Below, piece by piece: positions 38,014 through 48,909 of a stretch of DNA of 64,000 nucleotides. Position numbers and translations under genes: made by a program. The notes beneath the pieces were generated by a model. The model was not told the DNA's origin. It saw only the letters and a list, made by a program, of their open reading frames with translations, and did no database searches. The stretch spans positions 595,600 through 659,599 of the forward strand of contig OOIN01000030.1 of NCBI GenBank assembly GCA_900323505.1, given 5' to 3'. The stretch's first letter is position 1. Every line of letters begins with the position of its first letter. The DNA comes from Ustilago trichophora. Lineage: Eukaryota > Basidiomycota > Ustilaginomycetes > Ustilaginales > Ustilaginaceae.

Positions 38014-41000
38014 CTACTGCTCCTCTTCTGACCGCTCCACGGAGTTGTGTAAGGAAGGTCTGTTCTTCCCCTTCTTGACATCCTTTGCTGGTTCTCTCTT
38101 ACCGCCCGGTCCCCATATTTCACGCAGGAACGCAGTCATCTCCTCAAACAGCTCCCGGTATGCCCCCCTTGCGCTGATATTGTGTGCGCTGTCGGTAAAC
38201 ATTCTGAATCTGAATCCTCTCACTTTGGCCTTGGTGAGAAGGTCTAACAAATGGGCAGAATTGCTATAGTGAACGTTGTCGTCTGCACTGCCCTGCATGA
38301 GGAGGTACTTTGTTTTGGAGAAGGCCGAGTTGACATGGATCGAGGCTGCGTCGTATCCCTTCGCGTTGGTGGCTGGACTCTTCATATAGCGTTCGGTGTA
38401 TACCGAGTCGTAGAATTCCCACTTGGTGACCGGAGCAACCGATATCGCGAGGGAGAAAATCTTCTGATCAAGCTCTACACTTTTGCCTGTCAGGTAGCCG
38501 CCGTAGCTCCATCCCCAGAGACCAATTCGTGTCTCGTCGACATAAGGCAGTGTAGAGATCAGCTTTGCGGCTTCGTTGACGTCCTTCGCCTCGAGGTCGC
38601 CGAGATTACCTGCGACCGAGGCACGGTAAGCTTGGCCCTTGAAACCGGTTCCCCGGCCATCGACTACGACGACAATGTACCCAAGAGTAGATGCGACGTA
38701 TTGATGCCAATCAGCCCGGTTCCATCGGGCATCGACGAGCTGCGAATCAGGACCACCGTAAACTCGCACAAGTACGGGATACTTTGTTGCGCCGGAGGCA
38801 TCAAAGTCGTGCGGTCGGATCTCCTTGACGCTCGCTACCGCTTTGCTACCGTCTGGCATGGTAGCATTGAGCACAAGCTGGTAGAAGGTGTTGGATGGCT
38901 TGACATACTGTGAAGACAGCTGACGAAGCATCTTGTTCTCCTCAAGCATAAGCTCGAACTTGGGATCGTCAACACCCACCACTTTTTGGTAAGGCACATC
39001 GGGGCCTTGGTAATTGAGCACATAGTAGGCTCCTTTCGGGTCAAAGCTGACGTCGTAGGTGCCTGGCTTCGAGACGTCTGTCAACGCCACAGGCTCCTTG
39101 ACAGTATAGGTATCAGGGTGGGATGGACTACGCGAAGCAGTCTTTGTCCAGTCGGGCAGCTCGACGTAGTACACGTTGCGCAATGCTGGCGTGGGTCTTG
39201 CTGCGACAAAGTACGATCGGCCACGCTTGGCATCAACGTGTTTTAGGTCTGCGATTTCCCACTTGCCGCTCGTGAGGAAGATAGGCTTGTCAGATTTAGC
39301 TGAATCGTAGTAAGCGAGGTGTCGGTAGCCTTCTTGCGAAACGACAATGTCAAGGTAAGCGGTGGAGCCAACCGAAAGATTGTGATGCGAGAGCGGTTCA
39401 ATGGTCTGTGCGGCGTGAATCCACCCGCTCTTGTCCGCACGCGCGTCTTGCCTGCGTACAACTTCACCGACAACATCCACACCCGCAGCATTGGCCCTTC
39501 CTTTGCTGGATAGGTCGAAATTGACAATGCGCATAACGTCACTGTAGCGGTCTGTCTCGCGCACCAAGAGCTCGCTATCCGAAACCCACTTGACCTCGGT
39601 GACCAGTCTCTCCTTCACCCCAGCATCGGTGGAGAGCAGCCTGTCTACCTCGTTGTCCGCCTTGCCCTTGCTCGACATGGGGCTGTGCAGCGTGTACTGC
39701 GTCGGTCGGACTGAGACTCCCTTGCGCGTTGCCTCCCTGATTTCGTCCAAGTCAATCATCTTGACGCTGACGATCGGGTTTGGGAAACCGGGCTTGGGAT
39801 ACTTCATCTTGGTCATCTTTTGGTATGGTGCTGTAAAGCCTGCTCGGTACGGATCGGGATTGTACACGGGGAATTCGTACACTGGCACCGTTGTCTCATC
39901 CAATCGCAGATAGACGAGTTTCGAGCCGCCCGGAGAGAACCACATGACTGAATCACTGCTGTACACTTCCTCCTCGTACACCCAGTCTGGGACAGCGTTG
40001 AAGATTGTCATCGCTCCGTCGTCAGTCACTTTGACCGGGTCTTCGCCAGCACGTGGGATGAAATAGAGATTGTTTTCTTCGACGAATGCGATGCTCGGCG
40101 GGTTCTGCGTATTTGTTCCCGGTTTGTTCGGAGCCCAAGCTGCGAACGATACCTTAGGCGGTTCGCCAGGTCCAGAGCCGAGCGAGGTCGTCTTTTTGGT
40201 GGCAATGTTGTGCAACCAGAGATGACTCTTTTTGCTGTATCGCCACTGTCGAGTCTCGCTGCTGAAGAAAAGAATCCACCGGAGATCCGGAGAGAACTTG
40301 AAAGCGGTCCAATCGAGCATCTTGCCTTTGCCATCGAGCACATTTTTGCCTTCCACGACAAGCACTTTGCCTCCGAATGGCGCCACCTTACCCGTACCCG
40401 TCTTCTGATGCCTTGCGTGTGTGACATCTTCGAGCCAAATGTCGCGCTTCGCCCAATCGACATGAGAGAAGACACCTTCGTCGGGATCCTCCTCACTCCA
40501 CATGAGATCGCTGCTCTGAGGGGCGAGCGTGCCGCCAAAGACAGTGTCCATGTCAAGCGGCATGAGGTCATGGCCATCATGTGTTTTGGAGCCAGAGACC
40601 TCTGATTCGGATAAGCCGGTGCCTAGCGAGGCTTGGACATAAGTGTTCCAGCCAGAGTCTTGAAAGTCGACTTGAAAGATGGAGGTGTTCGCGAGTGCGT
40701 AGTGTCCGGCGAGGGTGTCTGGGGAACTCGATTGCTTCCAGATGCTGGATAAAGACGAAGCAGCTTCGGTTAAAGGGGCAGACTCTGACTTGGCTGGTGC
40801 GTTGTTTGCGGCACTCGGGATACTGGATGAAGCCGCGGGGGCGGCAGTATTGGACGATAACCACTGCAACACAGGTAATGCCAGCATGAAACCCAGCACG
40901 ACTCCGGTAAAGATCAAGCAGCCTGCAAACACGCTTGGCCTCTTGTTGCTTGTTCCTAGCCTTGTCCAAACCGGCTCTCTTCTTCTGCGTGCTCTCCCAT

Positions 41001-41241
41001 CTCGGTCATCTTGCATTAGCCCGACTTCTTCATCATCGTCCAGCCGCATACCGAGTCCATCTTCAAGGTCATCTGCATCCGCATCGTAGCGCGAAGACGT
41101 TCGCTTGGGAGGATAGATGGTCGAAGCGTCGGGCGAGGTGTCATCGCGATATCGCTCGACCTTTTCGTCGTCGACCGTGGCATCAGATGCAGTTGCTTGC
41201 GAGTCGTAGGATGCGCGTGGCACCTTGCGTGGTTCGATCAT
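38014..41241 (-). CDS. Dipeptidyl aminopeptidase (DPP IV/Ste13-Dap2 type), type II membrane serine protease
   Basis: 1075 residues from the ATG at 41241 (the open frame to TTG at 41553 is rejected). A charged cytosolic N-terminus of about 100 residues precedes a single signal-anchor (about 103-128, SVFAGCLIFTGVVLGFMLAL). Next comes the DPP IV beta-propeller region (LWLHNIATKKTTSLG; VYEEEVYSSDSVMWFSPGGSKL), then the alpha/beta hydrolase domain. The nucleophile motif is GWSYGGY (Ser near 912), with Asp in GSADDNVHYSN (near 986) and His in DSAHNIS (near 1019), so the triad is complete. Family members remove X-Pro/X-Ala dipeptides in the late Golgi (Ste13, pheromone maturation) or vacuole (Dap2). 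Which of the two applies here is not decided by the sequence. Confidence 0.92.
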   Translation of the reverse strand: MIEPRKVPRASYDSQATASDATVDDEKVERYRDDTSPDASTIYPPKRTSSRYDADADDLEDGLGMRLDDDEEVGLMQDDRDGRARRRREPVWTRLGTSNKRPSVFAGCLIFTGVVLGFMLALPVLQWLSSNTAAPAASSSIPSAANNAPAKSESAPLTEAASSLSSIWKQSSSPDTLAGHYALANTSIFQVDFQDSGWNTYVQASLGTGLSESEVSGSKTHDGHDLMPLDMDTVFGGTLAPQSSDLMWSEEDPDEGVFSHVDWAKRDIWLEDVTHARHQKTGTGKVAPFGGKVLVVEGKNVLDGKGKMLDWTAFKFSPDLRWILFFSSETRQWRYSKKSHLWLHNIATKKTTSLGSGPGEPPKVSFAAWAPNKPGTNTQNPPSIAFVEENNLYFIPRAGEDPVKVTDDGAMTIFNAVPDWVYEEEVYSSDSVMWFSPGGSKLVYLRLDETTVPVYEFPVYNPDPYRAGFTAPYQKMTKMKYPKPGFPNPIVSVKMIDLDEIREATRKGVSVRPTQYTLHSPMSSKGKADNEVDRLLSTDAGVKERLVTEVKWVSDSELLVRETDRYSDVMRIVNFDLSSKGRANAAGVDVVGEVVRRQDARADKSGWIHAAQTIEPLSHHNLSVGSTAYLDIVVSQEGYRHLAYYDSAKSDKPIFLTSGKWEIADLKHVDAKRGRSYFVAARPTPALRNVYYVELPDWTKTASRSPSHPDTYTVKEPVALTDVSKPGTYDVSFDPKGAYYVLNYQGPDVPYQKVVGVDDPKFELMLEENKMLRQLSSQYVKPSNTFYQLVLNATMPDGSKAVASVKEIRPHDFDASGATKYPVLVRVYGGPDSQLVDARWNRADWHQYVASTLGYIVVVVDGRGTGFKGQAYRASVAGNLGDLEAKDVNEAAKLISTLPYVDETRIGLWGWSYGGYLTGKSVELDQKIFSLAISVAPVTKWEFYDSVYTERYMKSPATNAKGYDAASIHVNSAFSKTKYLLMQGSADDNVHYSNSAHLLDLLTKAKVRGFRFRMFTDSAHNISARGAYRELFEEMTAFLREIWGPGGKREPAKDVKKGKNRPSLHNSVERSEEEQ

Positions 41242-42298
41242 GGTTGCACTGGTGTACAACGAGGCGATAAGGTTGCGGTTTTTGTACTCTGCGGTTTGTT
41301 CAATCGCCGCTTTTGCTGTTGTGCGCCAAGATGTGGGAGATATGATGGTGGTCAATAGCAAGACCGGGATCACGACACTGCCAGCATTGGTGTTGTTGGA
41401 ATTGATTGCTTCTGTTGCTTTGTGATTGATGCCACTAGATTGACGTGGAATGTGTGAAGCAGGATAGGGTAGATTTTCGAGATGAAGGTGATGATGTGCA
41501 ATCCAACCTTCCAGCTCAGCCAGCTCAGCTGCTCGATTAGGGAGGCTAAGCAAGCAAGTTAGGGTCCAGCTTGACCTGGACCTTCATAGCCGGCGCACTG
41601 TATAGTGTGAGGGCTCGAGCCAAGCCAAGAAATTGCCAAAATGCCTGTGCCATATTTTCAAAAAGGCGATTCGCTTCGGCTGAGAAATATGCAAGAAGGC
41701 TCGCTTCCCGCATTCCCCGTTGCTGAGGCGGATCATCCGATTTTTCTGGCAACACGGCTCGCTGCATTGCACAACTCGCACATGGCAGCTGCCATCACGC
41801 GACGTACGCTCCTCATCCGTCTCTTGGCCCGGTCGAGACGCACACACATCCACAACAGCTCAGAGCAGAAAAGTCAAGACGTAGCATGGAGAGGACATAC
41901 TATAACAAAGGCTGGTCATCCAGCACTAATAGTGACAATCCAGAATATCAAAAACACAGATAGAGTCAAACGAGCGTGATCAGACAGTCCTGGAGTGTAC
42001 AGTACTTCTGCCTGCCGAAGCAATGCCATACACCGACAGACCTGTCAACGTGGGAAACAAAGGAGTGTGGGTGGTGCCCTCCGTTCAAAAAGATACAGAG
42101 AAGGTTTTATAGGGGAGACAAGGGAGGAGTCGGAACTGCCGGAGCGGTGGTGGGCCGGCCGCAGCTGTCAAAGCTATACGCCCAGAATCCCGGGTATCAT
42201 GTTGCTCCGGCCAGACGACACAGAGCTACTAAGATTATGCCGCAGAGCCAAGCGAGCCAAAAAGGGAGGGGGGTTTCTTTTCTTGATTTGGGTTGAGC
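41242..42298. other. Intergenic region
   Basis: About 1.06 kb upstream of the dipeptidyl peptidase and downstream of the HSF-type gene. Contains GTGTACAGTACTT at about 41996-42008. Short ORFs without motifs. No gene supported. Confidence 0.6.
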
Positions 42299-44446
42299 TT
42301 ATACCGGCGACTTGCGCTTGGCGAGACCAGGTGAGGTCGATGTCTGCATTAGCACAGGTGTGCCTTGTGCGCTGGGTCCCGAGTTAGATGCAGTGCGCTT
42401 CATAGGCGTTCGCATCGCCTTGGCATTCGGTCCGTCTGCGTCTGGTCCGAAAAAGCTCTGGTCGGTCATAGTCAGGTTGTTGCCGTAGGCAGGGAATCCA
42501 TTGTTGGCGACAAAAGGTGAACCGGTGAACTGCCCGCCCGCCATGGCTCCGGGTGCTGGCGAGGGTGGAAGTGGCGTATTGATGGCGGCCATCATCGCCT
42601 GGTGCTGCGGTGTAAGCGGCGACGGCGGCATGCTCATCACGCCAAGCCCGGCATTGCTTGCAGACAGGCCTGCAGAAGTGGGGCTGACGCCGTGGTGCAT
42701 GCCTCCAGGTCCAAACATGCCTGCTGCCGAAGTATCGATCGCCAACCCTGTCAGACCGGGTCGATTCATTCCTGCGCCACCTCGACCAATGTTGAATTGC
42801 GGAGGCGCCATTTGGCCCTCGCCAAACGAGGCAGAGCGTTGCGGCATACCCGACGCCGCAGCCATCATGGCAGCCTCGCCATGCATGGAACCATGCAGCG
42901 GTGAGCCATTCATCGTGAGCATACTTTCGCTGTGTGCCGAGCTCGACGAAACACGACGAGAAATGGGCGTGCCTACCATGCCGAATCCGTCGGGTGCTCC
43001 GCCATATGTAGGTGGAGGGCCGTGCATGGCTTGAGGTCCGTGTGCAGGGCCCGGTCCCAGACCAGGGCCCATGCGCAGGCCGTTAGGCCCCACACCGGCG
43101 CCAAACTCGGGCTCCGTGACAAAGATGGGAGGCCCATCGTGCCCCTGTGGCGTCCATAAACCTTGAGGCGGCATGGGCGAAGGAAGGTCGAGCGTTGGGA
43201 TGCGTACATCGAAGCCGAGATTGCCACCACTCGTCTTCTTGACGTGCTCGAGCACGAGGCCCAGCACATCTCGAAGCTGAGTGGTGAAGGTGCGGAGTGC
43301 CATGTTCTGCTCGGTGAGTTCCTCCAGTCTGAATTGCATCTCGTCAACCTGTTGTCGCAATTGCATCTGCCCGACGCTGACGCTGTACTGAAGGTCGCGG
43401 GCTTCTACACGAGCGTGCTCCGAGTCGAGCGCTTTCCTGCGGATGTCATCCAACAGATCGGGACGTCCTCTGAGAAACTTGGGATGGGAGAACTCCCAGA
43501 TCTGGGCATCGACCGACTGACGATGGCCACGCGGCGTCTTGTTGACCTTGTAGAAGCCATACATGTTGAGCTGTCGGATGAAGCTGGAAAAGTTGCTGTG
43601 CTTGAAATGCTTGCCGAGGACCTCTTTGGCGAACTCGTCAAAGTTGCAGACCATGACACTGGTACCATTGCGGTTCCAACTGATGAGATGCTGGTAGTCT
43701 GGGTCGCTGACCATGCGGAAGAGCTTGTAAACAAACTTGGAGCTCTGACGCTTTTCTGCGGCCAGATCGGCTTCTGACTGGCTCGTGACGTTGGGGTCAT
43801 TGGGGTCATCAACCGAAACGTCGCCCATGCTTTGATTGGCGATGCCGCCGAAGCCAGAGGTGGGGCTGTCAGCGTTTTGCGAATTGGCGCTCTTGATCGA
43901 GGTGGAGCTATAAGAGCGCATGGCGGCGGTGATGCCTCCTGACTCGTTGTTGAGCGTGTACTCTGTCCGGAGCGGCGAGGAGGCACTGGGGGCGCCTAGA
44001 TGCTGTTCGGAGAGGGCGCTGTTGGAGCCATCTGGATGCAAGAGCGGCGATGTGGACGAGGTTGGCATGTTGAACGAGGCGCCGGCATCGGCTGGAGAAG
44101 CCAAGTTGGATTGGGGCGAGGAGGCGGTGGTGTTGGCAAAGTTGAGCGAATTGACAAGGCGCTGCTGCTGCTGCCGATGCTGCTGTTCGCCCTCTCCTTT
44201 TACAGAGAGGCCAGAGATGTTGAGATGCAGGTTGCCGCCGGACGAGCTGGGTCGCATCTGCGTGGCATCGTTGCCATAGACGCTGAGGGAAGAGTCGGCT
44301 GCGCTGGCATTGCCAAGATGAGCCAAGGTTGCAGGCGAGTCGGAGATGGTATGATGAATTTGATGATTGGGCGAGGAGGAGGAAGGAGCTTGGAAGAATG
44401 CATCAAAGGCCGGGTCGAAGCTCTGACCGTTTTCGATGCCGTTCAT
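42299..44446 (-). CDS. HSF-type DNA-binding transcription factor
   Basis: 715 residues from the ATG at 44446 (TTG at 44461 rejected). A Ser/Asn/Gln-rich N-terminus of about 225 residues is followed by an HSF DNA-binding domain at about 230-325: SKFVYKLFRMVSDPDYQHLI, SWNRNGTSVMV, FKHSNFSSFIRQLNMYGFYK. A coiled coil (about 345-400, MQLRQQVDEMQFRLEELTEQ) is the likely trimerisation region. The C-terminal half is Gly/Pro/Met-rich. No response-regulator receiver domain is seen, which argues against Skn7/Prr1. Candidates are Hsf1 or Sfl1-type regulators of heat shock or morphogenesis. It has an unusually long gene-free upstream region. Confidence 0.88.
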   Translation of the reverse strand: MNGIENGQSFDPAFDAFFQAPSSSSPNHQIHHTISDSPATLAHLGNASAADSSLSVYGNDATQMRPSSSGGNLHLNISGLSVKGEGEQQHRQQQQRLVNSLNFANTTASSPQSNLASPADAGASFNMPTSSTSPLLHPDGSNSALSEQHLGAPSASSPLRTEYTLNNESGGITAAMRSYSSTSIKSANSQNADSPTSGFGGIANQSMGDVSVDDPNDPNVTSQSEADLAAEKRQSSKFVYKLFRMVSDPDYQHLISWNRNGTSVMVCNFDEFAKEVLGKHFKHSNFSSFIRQLNMYGFYKVNKTPRGHRQSVDAQIWEFSHPKFLRGRPDLLDDIRRKALDSEHARVEARDLQYSVSVGQMQLRQQVDEMQFRLEELTEQNMALRTFTTQLRDVLGLVLEHVKKTSGGNLGFDVRIPTLDLPSPMPPQGLWTPQGHDGPPIFVTEPEFGAGVGPNGLRMGPGLGPGPAHGPQAMHGPPPTYGGAPDGFGMVGTPISRRVSSSSAHSESMLTMNGSPLHGSMHGEAAMMAAASGMPQRSASFGEGQMAPPQFNIGRGGAGMNRPGLTGLAIDTSAAGMFGPGGMHHGVSPTSAGLSASNAGLGVMSMPPSPLTPQHQAMMAAINTPLPPSPAPGAMAGGQFTGSPFVANNGFPAYGNNLTMTDQSFFGPDADGPNAKAMRTPMKRTASNSGPSAQGTPVLMQTSTSPGLAKRKSPV

Positions 44447-47081
44447 CTTTGTCGTTGTCAAGCTGACCTGCTACTCAAAGCCGGTCCCTTGATGGGGAGG
44501 TGTGCTGGCGTGGTATGGGATGCAATTGGGCTTTGCGCTGTTCTGAGTCGAGACTTCGAGGCCGCACACGGAGCTTCCGATCCGATTGTAGTGGAAGAAT
44601 GAAGCTGGAGAGCACTACCACTGAGGGAAGCAGTCGGGATGTGTGATTCTATGGCCTGCCAGGAAGCGGATATACGTCGTTGATTTGCGCGATGAGCTCG
44701 AGGTTGGAGCGTAGATAGAGCGGTGGTACAGGTGGAGTGCCAAATCGCAAGCAAGACCGTTGCAGTCTGCTGGAGTAGCAGCAAAGGATCGTGTAAAGGG
44801 TGCGGTCAGTTGAAAAAAGAGCGTGGTGAGCGATCGTCGATTAGGATCGAGGCGGCAAGTTGGACTAGGTGGACGAAGGAAACAACCGTAGAGGAGTAAG
44901 GTCAAGTTATTTGATGAAACTTGTCAGTCCATTCCGTGATCCAGATCCGAGATGGTTTGATAGAGTATAGATTTGGACGAGAGCGGCAAGTGACTTGATG
45001 CTGCAATGTTGTGGACGAAAGGGTTTTGGGAGACAGCAGCACGATCCTGACACGTGTGTGTAGAGAGGGTGTTGGAGCTCGTGGAAGGTGAGCAGCGAAG
45101 ACCAGACGCCGAGAGGTGATGATGGAAGGCAAGATGAGGAAAGGGCGAGGAGAGCACGATAGCTATCACGTTTCGGGTGACGCTCAAGAATGAGAGGTTT
45201 GGCGGGGGGACAGCAACGGACGGACCGACATAGCAGAAAGAGCGCGACGGGCAGAAAGCAAGCAAGCAAGAAAGACCAAGCTGAGACAAAGCACAGCAAG
45301 AGCACGAGGCCGCGAGTCGAGTCGCGAGCGAGGACTGGGGAAAAAAAAAGTACGAAAAAGCAAAAAAGCCAAAAAGCCAGGCAGTTGAGCAGGCGCAGTT
45401 TTGTTCGAGCGGAGAAGAGGCTTGACAGCTTGTGGCAAGAGAGCTTGAGCTTCAGTGCTTTGTTGCGTTTTCTGACCATTGTCGGCCGCTAGTTGAAGCT
45501 GAGCGAGGTGCAAAACAGAAGCAAAGCCGAGGCTGTCTTCGGCGGAGAGCGGCTACAGATGAATGCTGTACAGTACAGTACAGTACACACTGCCCTATGC
45601 CATTCGGAAGACTCGTGGGGGGCCAAACAGAGAGCAAGAGGCCCTGTCAGCAACGTGAACAGCGTTTCTCGCTTGTGCAATACACTTTCGCTGAGCTGTG
45701 TGTCCTGTGCTTTCCTGTGCAGACGCTTTTGATAGCGCGTTTTACCTTCCGCCGCCGACGACTTCTCACTCATCACCTGAACCCTGTCGCAGTGTCACCT
45801 AAAAACGAAAAGACAGCTTCGGCAGACACACACACACAAAACAAACACATACAGTACACGCGCGCGCCTGTCTTTGGCCTGAATGCTGCCTGCGTGTGTG
45901 CGTGTGTGCGTATGTGCGTATGTGCGTGTCTGATTGTGCATTCAGTCGATTTGGAGGCGAGCAAAAAGAGCAAAATGATTCGACATGCCTGCCAAATTCT
46001 GCCTGCCCAAACCTGCCTGCCTGCCTCGCTCATGTCAAAGAAATCGGACTTGCCGACATTCTCGCACCTCATTCGAGCTCGAGTAACGGCTGCAGTATCG
46101 AGATTCGAGCGTTAGCCGCTGTGTCTGAGACATACAGAAAGCCACACACATCACACACACGCAGCACACTCGTGTCGGAACAAGAAGCATCATCGCTTCA
46201 GCCCCTGTCTTCCGTCTCATCGTTGCAGCAATCCGCAGCAACCCACAGCATTCATTCATCCATTTTCATCTTGATTCCCACCCCCGCCCCGCATTCATTT
46301 TTTGGTCCATCGCGGCTTGCTCTAGCGGGTTACAATGCATCGCTCTGCTCGAAAAACAACGGATCTCCGCTTCCTCTTCACGTATAATTTGCAGAGGCCG
46401 CTATCTCTTCCCCGTCAATCTTTCTTTCATTATCCCTTTCTGTGGGCGTCGATCGTCGCTAGTGGTCTTTCTTCATTCCGGCCAATCGTCCTTGGGCCTA
46501 GCTCTGCAATCATTTGAGCTCTGAGGTATCGGCACCGAAACTCAACTTGGATATGTACACTCTGAGCAACCCTTGCCAACATCCGGGCACTGCCGTTCGC
46601 TCACCCGCTCGCCTATCCAAGCGAGCCAGGCGAAAGAAGAGACACAACGTCGATCAAAAGAGCCAATTCGATCGGCCCGTCTCTCGTCGCGGGCAATTTT
46701 CATTCGTCGGCAAACATGAGCCAAGCATTGAAAGCCTCGTCTGACTTAGCAACAAGCTACTGATGCAGAGTTCGCTTCGACTGCATGCTTCTTAAGAGTG
46801 TTTTTTTTTTTTTCCGGATATGCGGGAGACGCAACGCAGTCCTCACTGATCATTGCAATTTGTTTTTTGGCACACTTCCACTTTCTGCTCACCGGCAATA
46901 CCGAGTATACGGCTCATGCTGTGGCCTGGATTGGTGATAGGAGTCCAAGCTGACATTGGAAGTAAAAGTATTGTACATTGGGATCGATGCTCATCGTGGC
47001 TGACAAGCCAAACCGTGTCATTGAGGCGCCGCGTCCTCAGGGCGTGATAGCGATGCTGGTATGCAATCTTGCAAGATACGA
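44447..47081. other. Long gene-poor region upstream of the HSF-type gene
   Basis: About 2.6 kb without a supportable gene. Holds a (GTACA)n tract at 45568-45588, an A-rich tract near 45341-45350, CA/GT-rich stretches (45822-45935), a 14-base T run near 46801 and many short overlapping ORFs on both strands lacking domains. It may be the promoter and long 5' leader of the HSF-type gene, or contain noncoding RNA that cannot be recognised by eye. Confidence 0.5.
45567..45590. repeat. GTACA tandem repeat
   Basis: CTGTACAGTACAGTACAGTACAC, a short tandem of the GTACA unit. The same word occurs singly in many intergenic regions of this window. Confidence 0.85.
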
Positions 47082-47471
47082 TCACAAGGACCGTCCAACG
47101 TGATCCTTGGCATCGTCAGTAGTTGATGGCGGCGTCGACGTCGTGCTATTGGTGTTACCAGCGTCGGTTGGCTGGTGCAGAGCCCATTTCCGCTGCCAGC
47201 TTTTCGGCAAGAGTGCCAGTAGGAATCCGAGTCCCCCTCCGATCGATGCAAGAGGGGCAGGTCCAATACGGCTTGAGGGAAGTGGCTGGGACATCGAAGG
47301 CGAGTGTGAGTGCGGTTGCAAATTGGGGAACGGGAATGCCGGCAATTCTAACAGCGACGGTTGTTGTTTCGACGTGGACGGGCTGCCGTTAGAATGGGCA
47401 TCGCGCTCCTTGGCTTCGATTTCGCTGATGGTGCGGTTGCGCTTCCAGCCGTATTTGGACCTGAGGTATTC
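47082..47471 (-). other. In-frame open extension downstream of the kinase stop codon
   Basis: Directly after the kinase TAG (47472-47474) the same frame stays open for 129 codons to a TGA at 47082-47084. The first 25 codons are strongly C/G-ending (coding-like) and encode EYLRSKYGWKRNRTISEIEA. Later there is a hydrophobic stretch (PLASIGGGLGFLLALLP) and an end of ...DHVGRSL. No ATG opens it. It may be a former C-terminal tail cut off by a nonsense change, a readthrough extension, or a separate exon whose acceptor is the TAG itself. Confidence 0.55.
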
Positions 47472-48909
47472 CTACGGCAGCGGCTCGCTGCTCGACGAGA
47501 GTCGATTCAAATGAAGATACACGTCTGTGCCGTAACCTTCCATCGAAATGAGCTTGAGATCTCCACCAAAGTAGCGTGCGTACAGCCTTGCCAGCGGCAG
47601 ACCGTAGCCGAATCCAGCCATGGGCGCTTTGAAGTCGGAAGCATTAAACTCGGGATCCAAGTCTTCGGACTGTGCGGTGGTATACATGTAGGTCCAAACC
47701 AGCGGCATCTCACTCCTCGGAATTCCTCCACCCTCGTCACTGATCTTGATAGTGATATCCTCCTTGCCTTCGACCACGATAACTTTGATCGGCGGGAAGT
47801 TATCCTCCTGGTCGACACCGTATCGCTCCACCACAGCTCGGAGCGAGTTCTTGAGAAGCTCAAAGAGCATGTGGTTCAAGTGACTCGGCACATACATGAA
47901 CGTCAGATCCGGAGGGCAGACGAGCTGGACGGGCGGACCTTTGAAGAGACCGTAGTGCTCTTCGCAGACGAATCTGGCGTTCTCGATGGCCTCGTGAGCC
48001 ATGGCGCCGACGTTAGTGTTGGTGCAGATGATGCCGACGTATTGCTCATGCTCCTGATTGCCATCCACCTTGACACGGGCGATCTGGTCGGAAAGCGAGT
48101 AGTCGCCGCTGCTGCTGGTACTGCTACCGCTACCGATGAGTTTTGAAGAGGGGCGCTGCGAAGAGCGGCTGAGCGCAATGTGCTGTCCGATCAGGATACG
48201 GATGCCGATTCGGGAGAGATAGAAGCGATCCAGGAAGGCCTGCACATCGGCCTGTAGCGTGTTTCGCTTTCTTGAACGCTTGTACTCGAGCACACCTTGG
48301 GCGATGGTGGTGACGACGGCGTCGTGCCTCTTCTTGATCTTCTCGAGCGCTTTGGTAAAGTCTTCGTTGTACTGCTCGATCTCGCTAGGCCATTGGTGGT
48401 CGGGCAAATTGGCGTAGTAGCGATGTTCGAGAAGGGCACGTGATCTTGACCCGTTGCCGTTCTTTCCGTTGCCATTCTTGGGGACAAGTGCCTTGGCAAG
48501 GCCGGCATCGCCCTCGCTAATGGTGGCCGACTCGAGCAGACTGGGGTTCGGTTTCGACTCAGGGAGAGGTTCTGCGTTCTTTGAGGCGGTCTGCAGCAGC
48601 CTTTGCACCGAGTCGGATAGCTGGGGCTTGGGGAAGTTGACAAGCTCTTCAAAGGACTGCGCGTACCAGTTCTTGACCTTGACGATCGAGGGCATCTTGG
48701 AGAGGTCATGCGGCAGTTCGTCCAGCTCCTTGACACGATGTGCAAGTCGGATGGGGAGCTCTTCGGCAAGGAAGCTGCCTGCTTGCAGGATCGTTCCAGG
48801 ATTTGGATTGCGGCCAAACTGGACCATCTGACGTAGCGAGATGCCCGTCTGTGGGAAACTGGCAAAGTGATGGAGCTGCGACCATAGCTTTTGGGAAATG
48901 TGGTAGCTC
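47472..48909 (-). CDS. Mitochondrial PDH/BCKDH-type protein kinase, first exon unresolved
   Basis: 479 residues visible from a splice acceptor (CCGGCAG at 48915-48910) to the TAG at 47472. The frame is open to 49007 but begins at ATT. A donor GTAAGT lies at 49015-49010, so an upstream exon is expected, yet no ATG occurs on this strand in the ~190 bases before it. Family features: the start HISQKLWSQLHHFASFPQTG; N-box ELLKNSLRAVVERYG; G1 box KISDEGGGIPRSE; G2 box GFGYGLPLARLYARYFGGD; end TDVYLHLNRL. This is the GHKL-fold kinase family that phosphorylates the E1 alpha subunit of pyruvate or branched-chain dehydrogenase in the mitochondrial matrix. Two Ser/Gly-rich inserts are present. The mitochondrial presequence must lie in the unresolved first exon. 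Confidence 0.88.

Noticed and set aside
47361..48146. 261-codon plus-strand ORF opposite the mitochondrial kinase
   Set aside because: Antisense to conserved GHKL motifs; no own motif.
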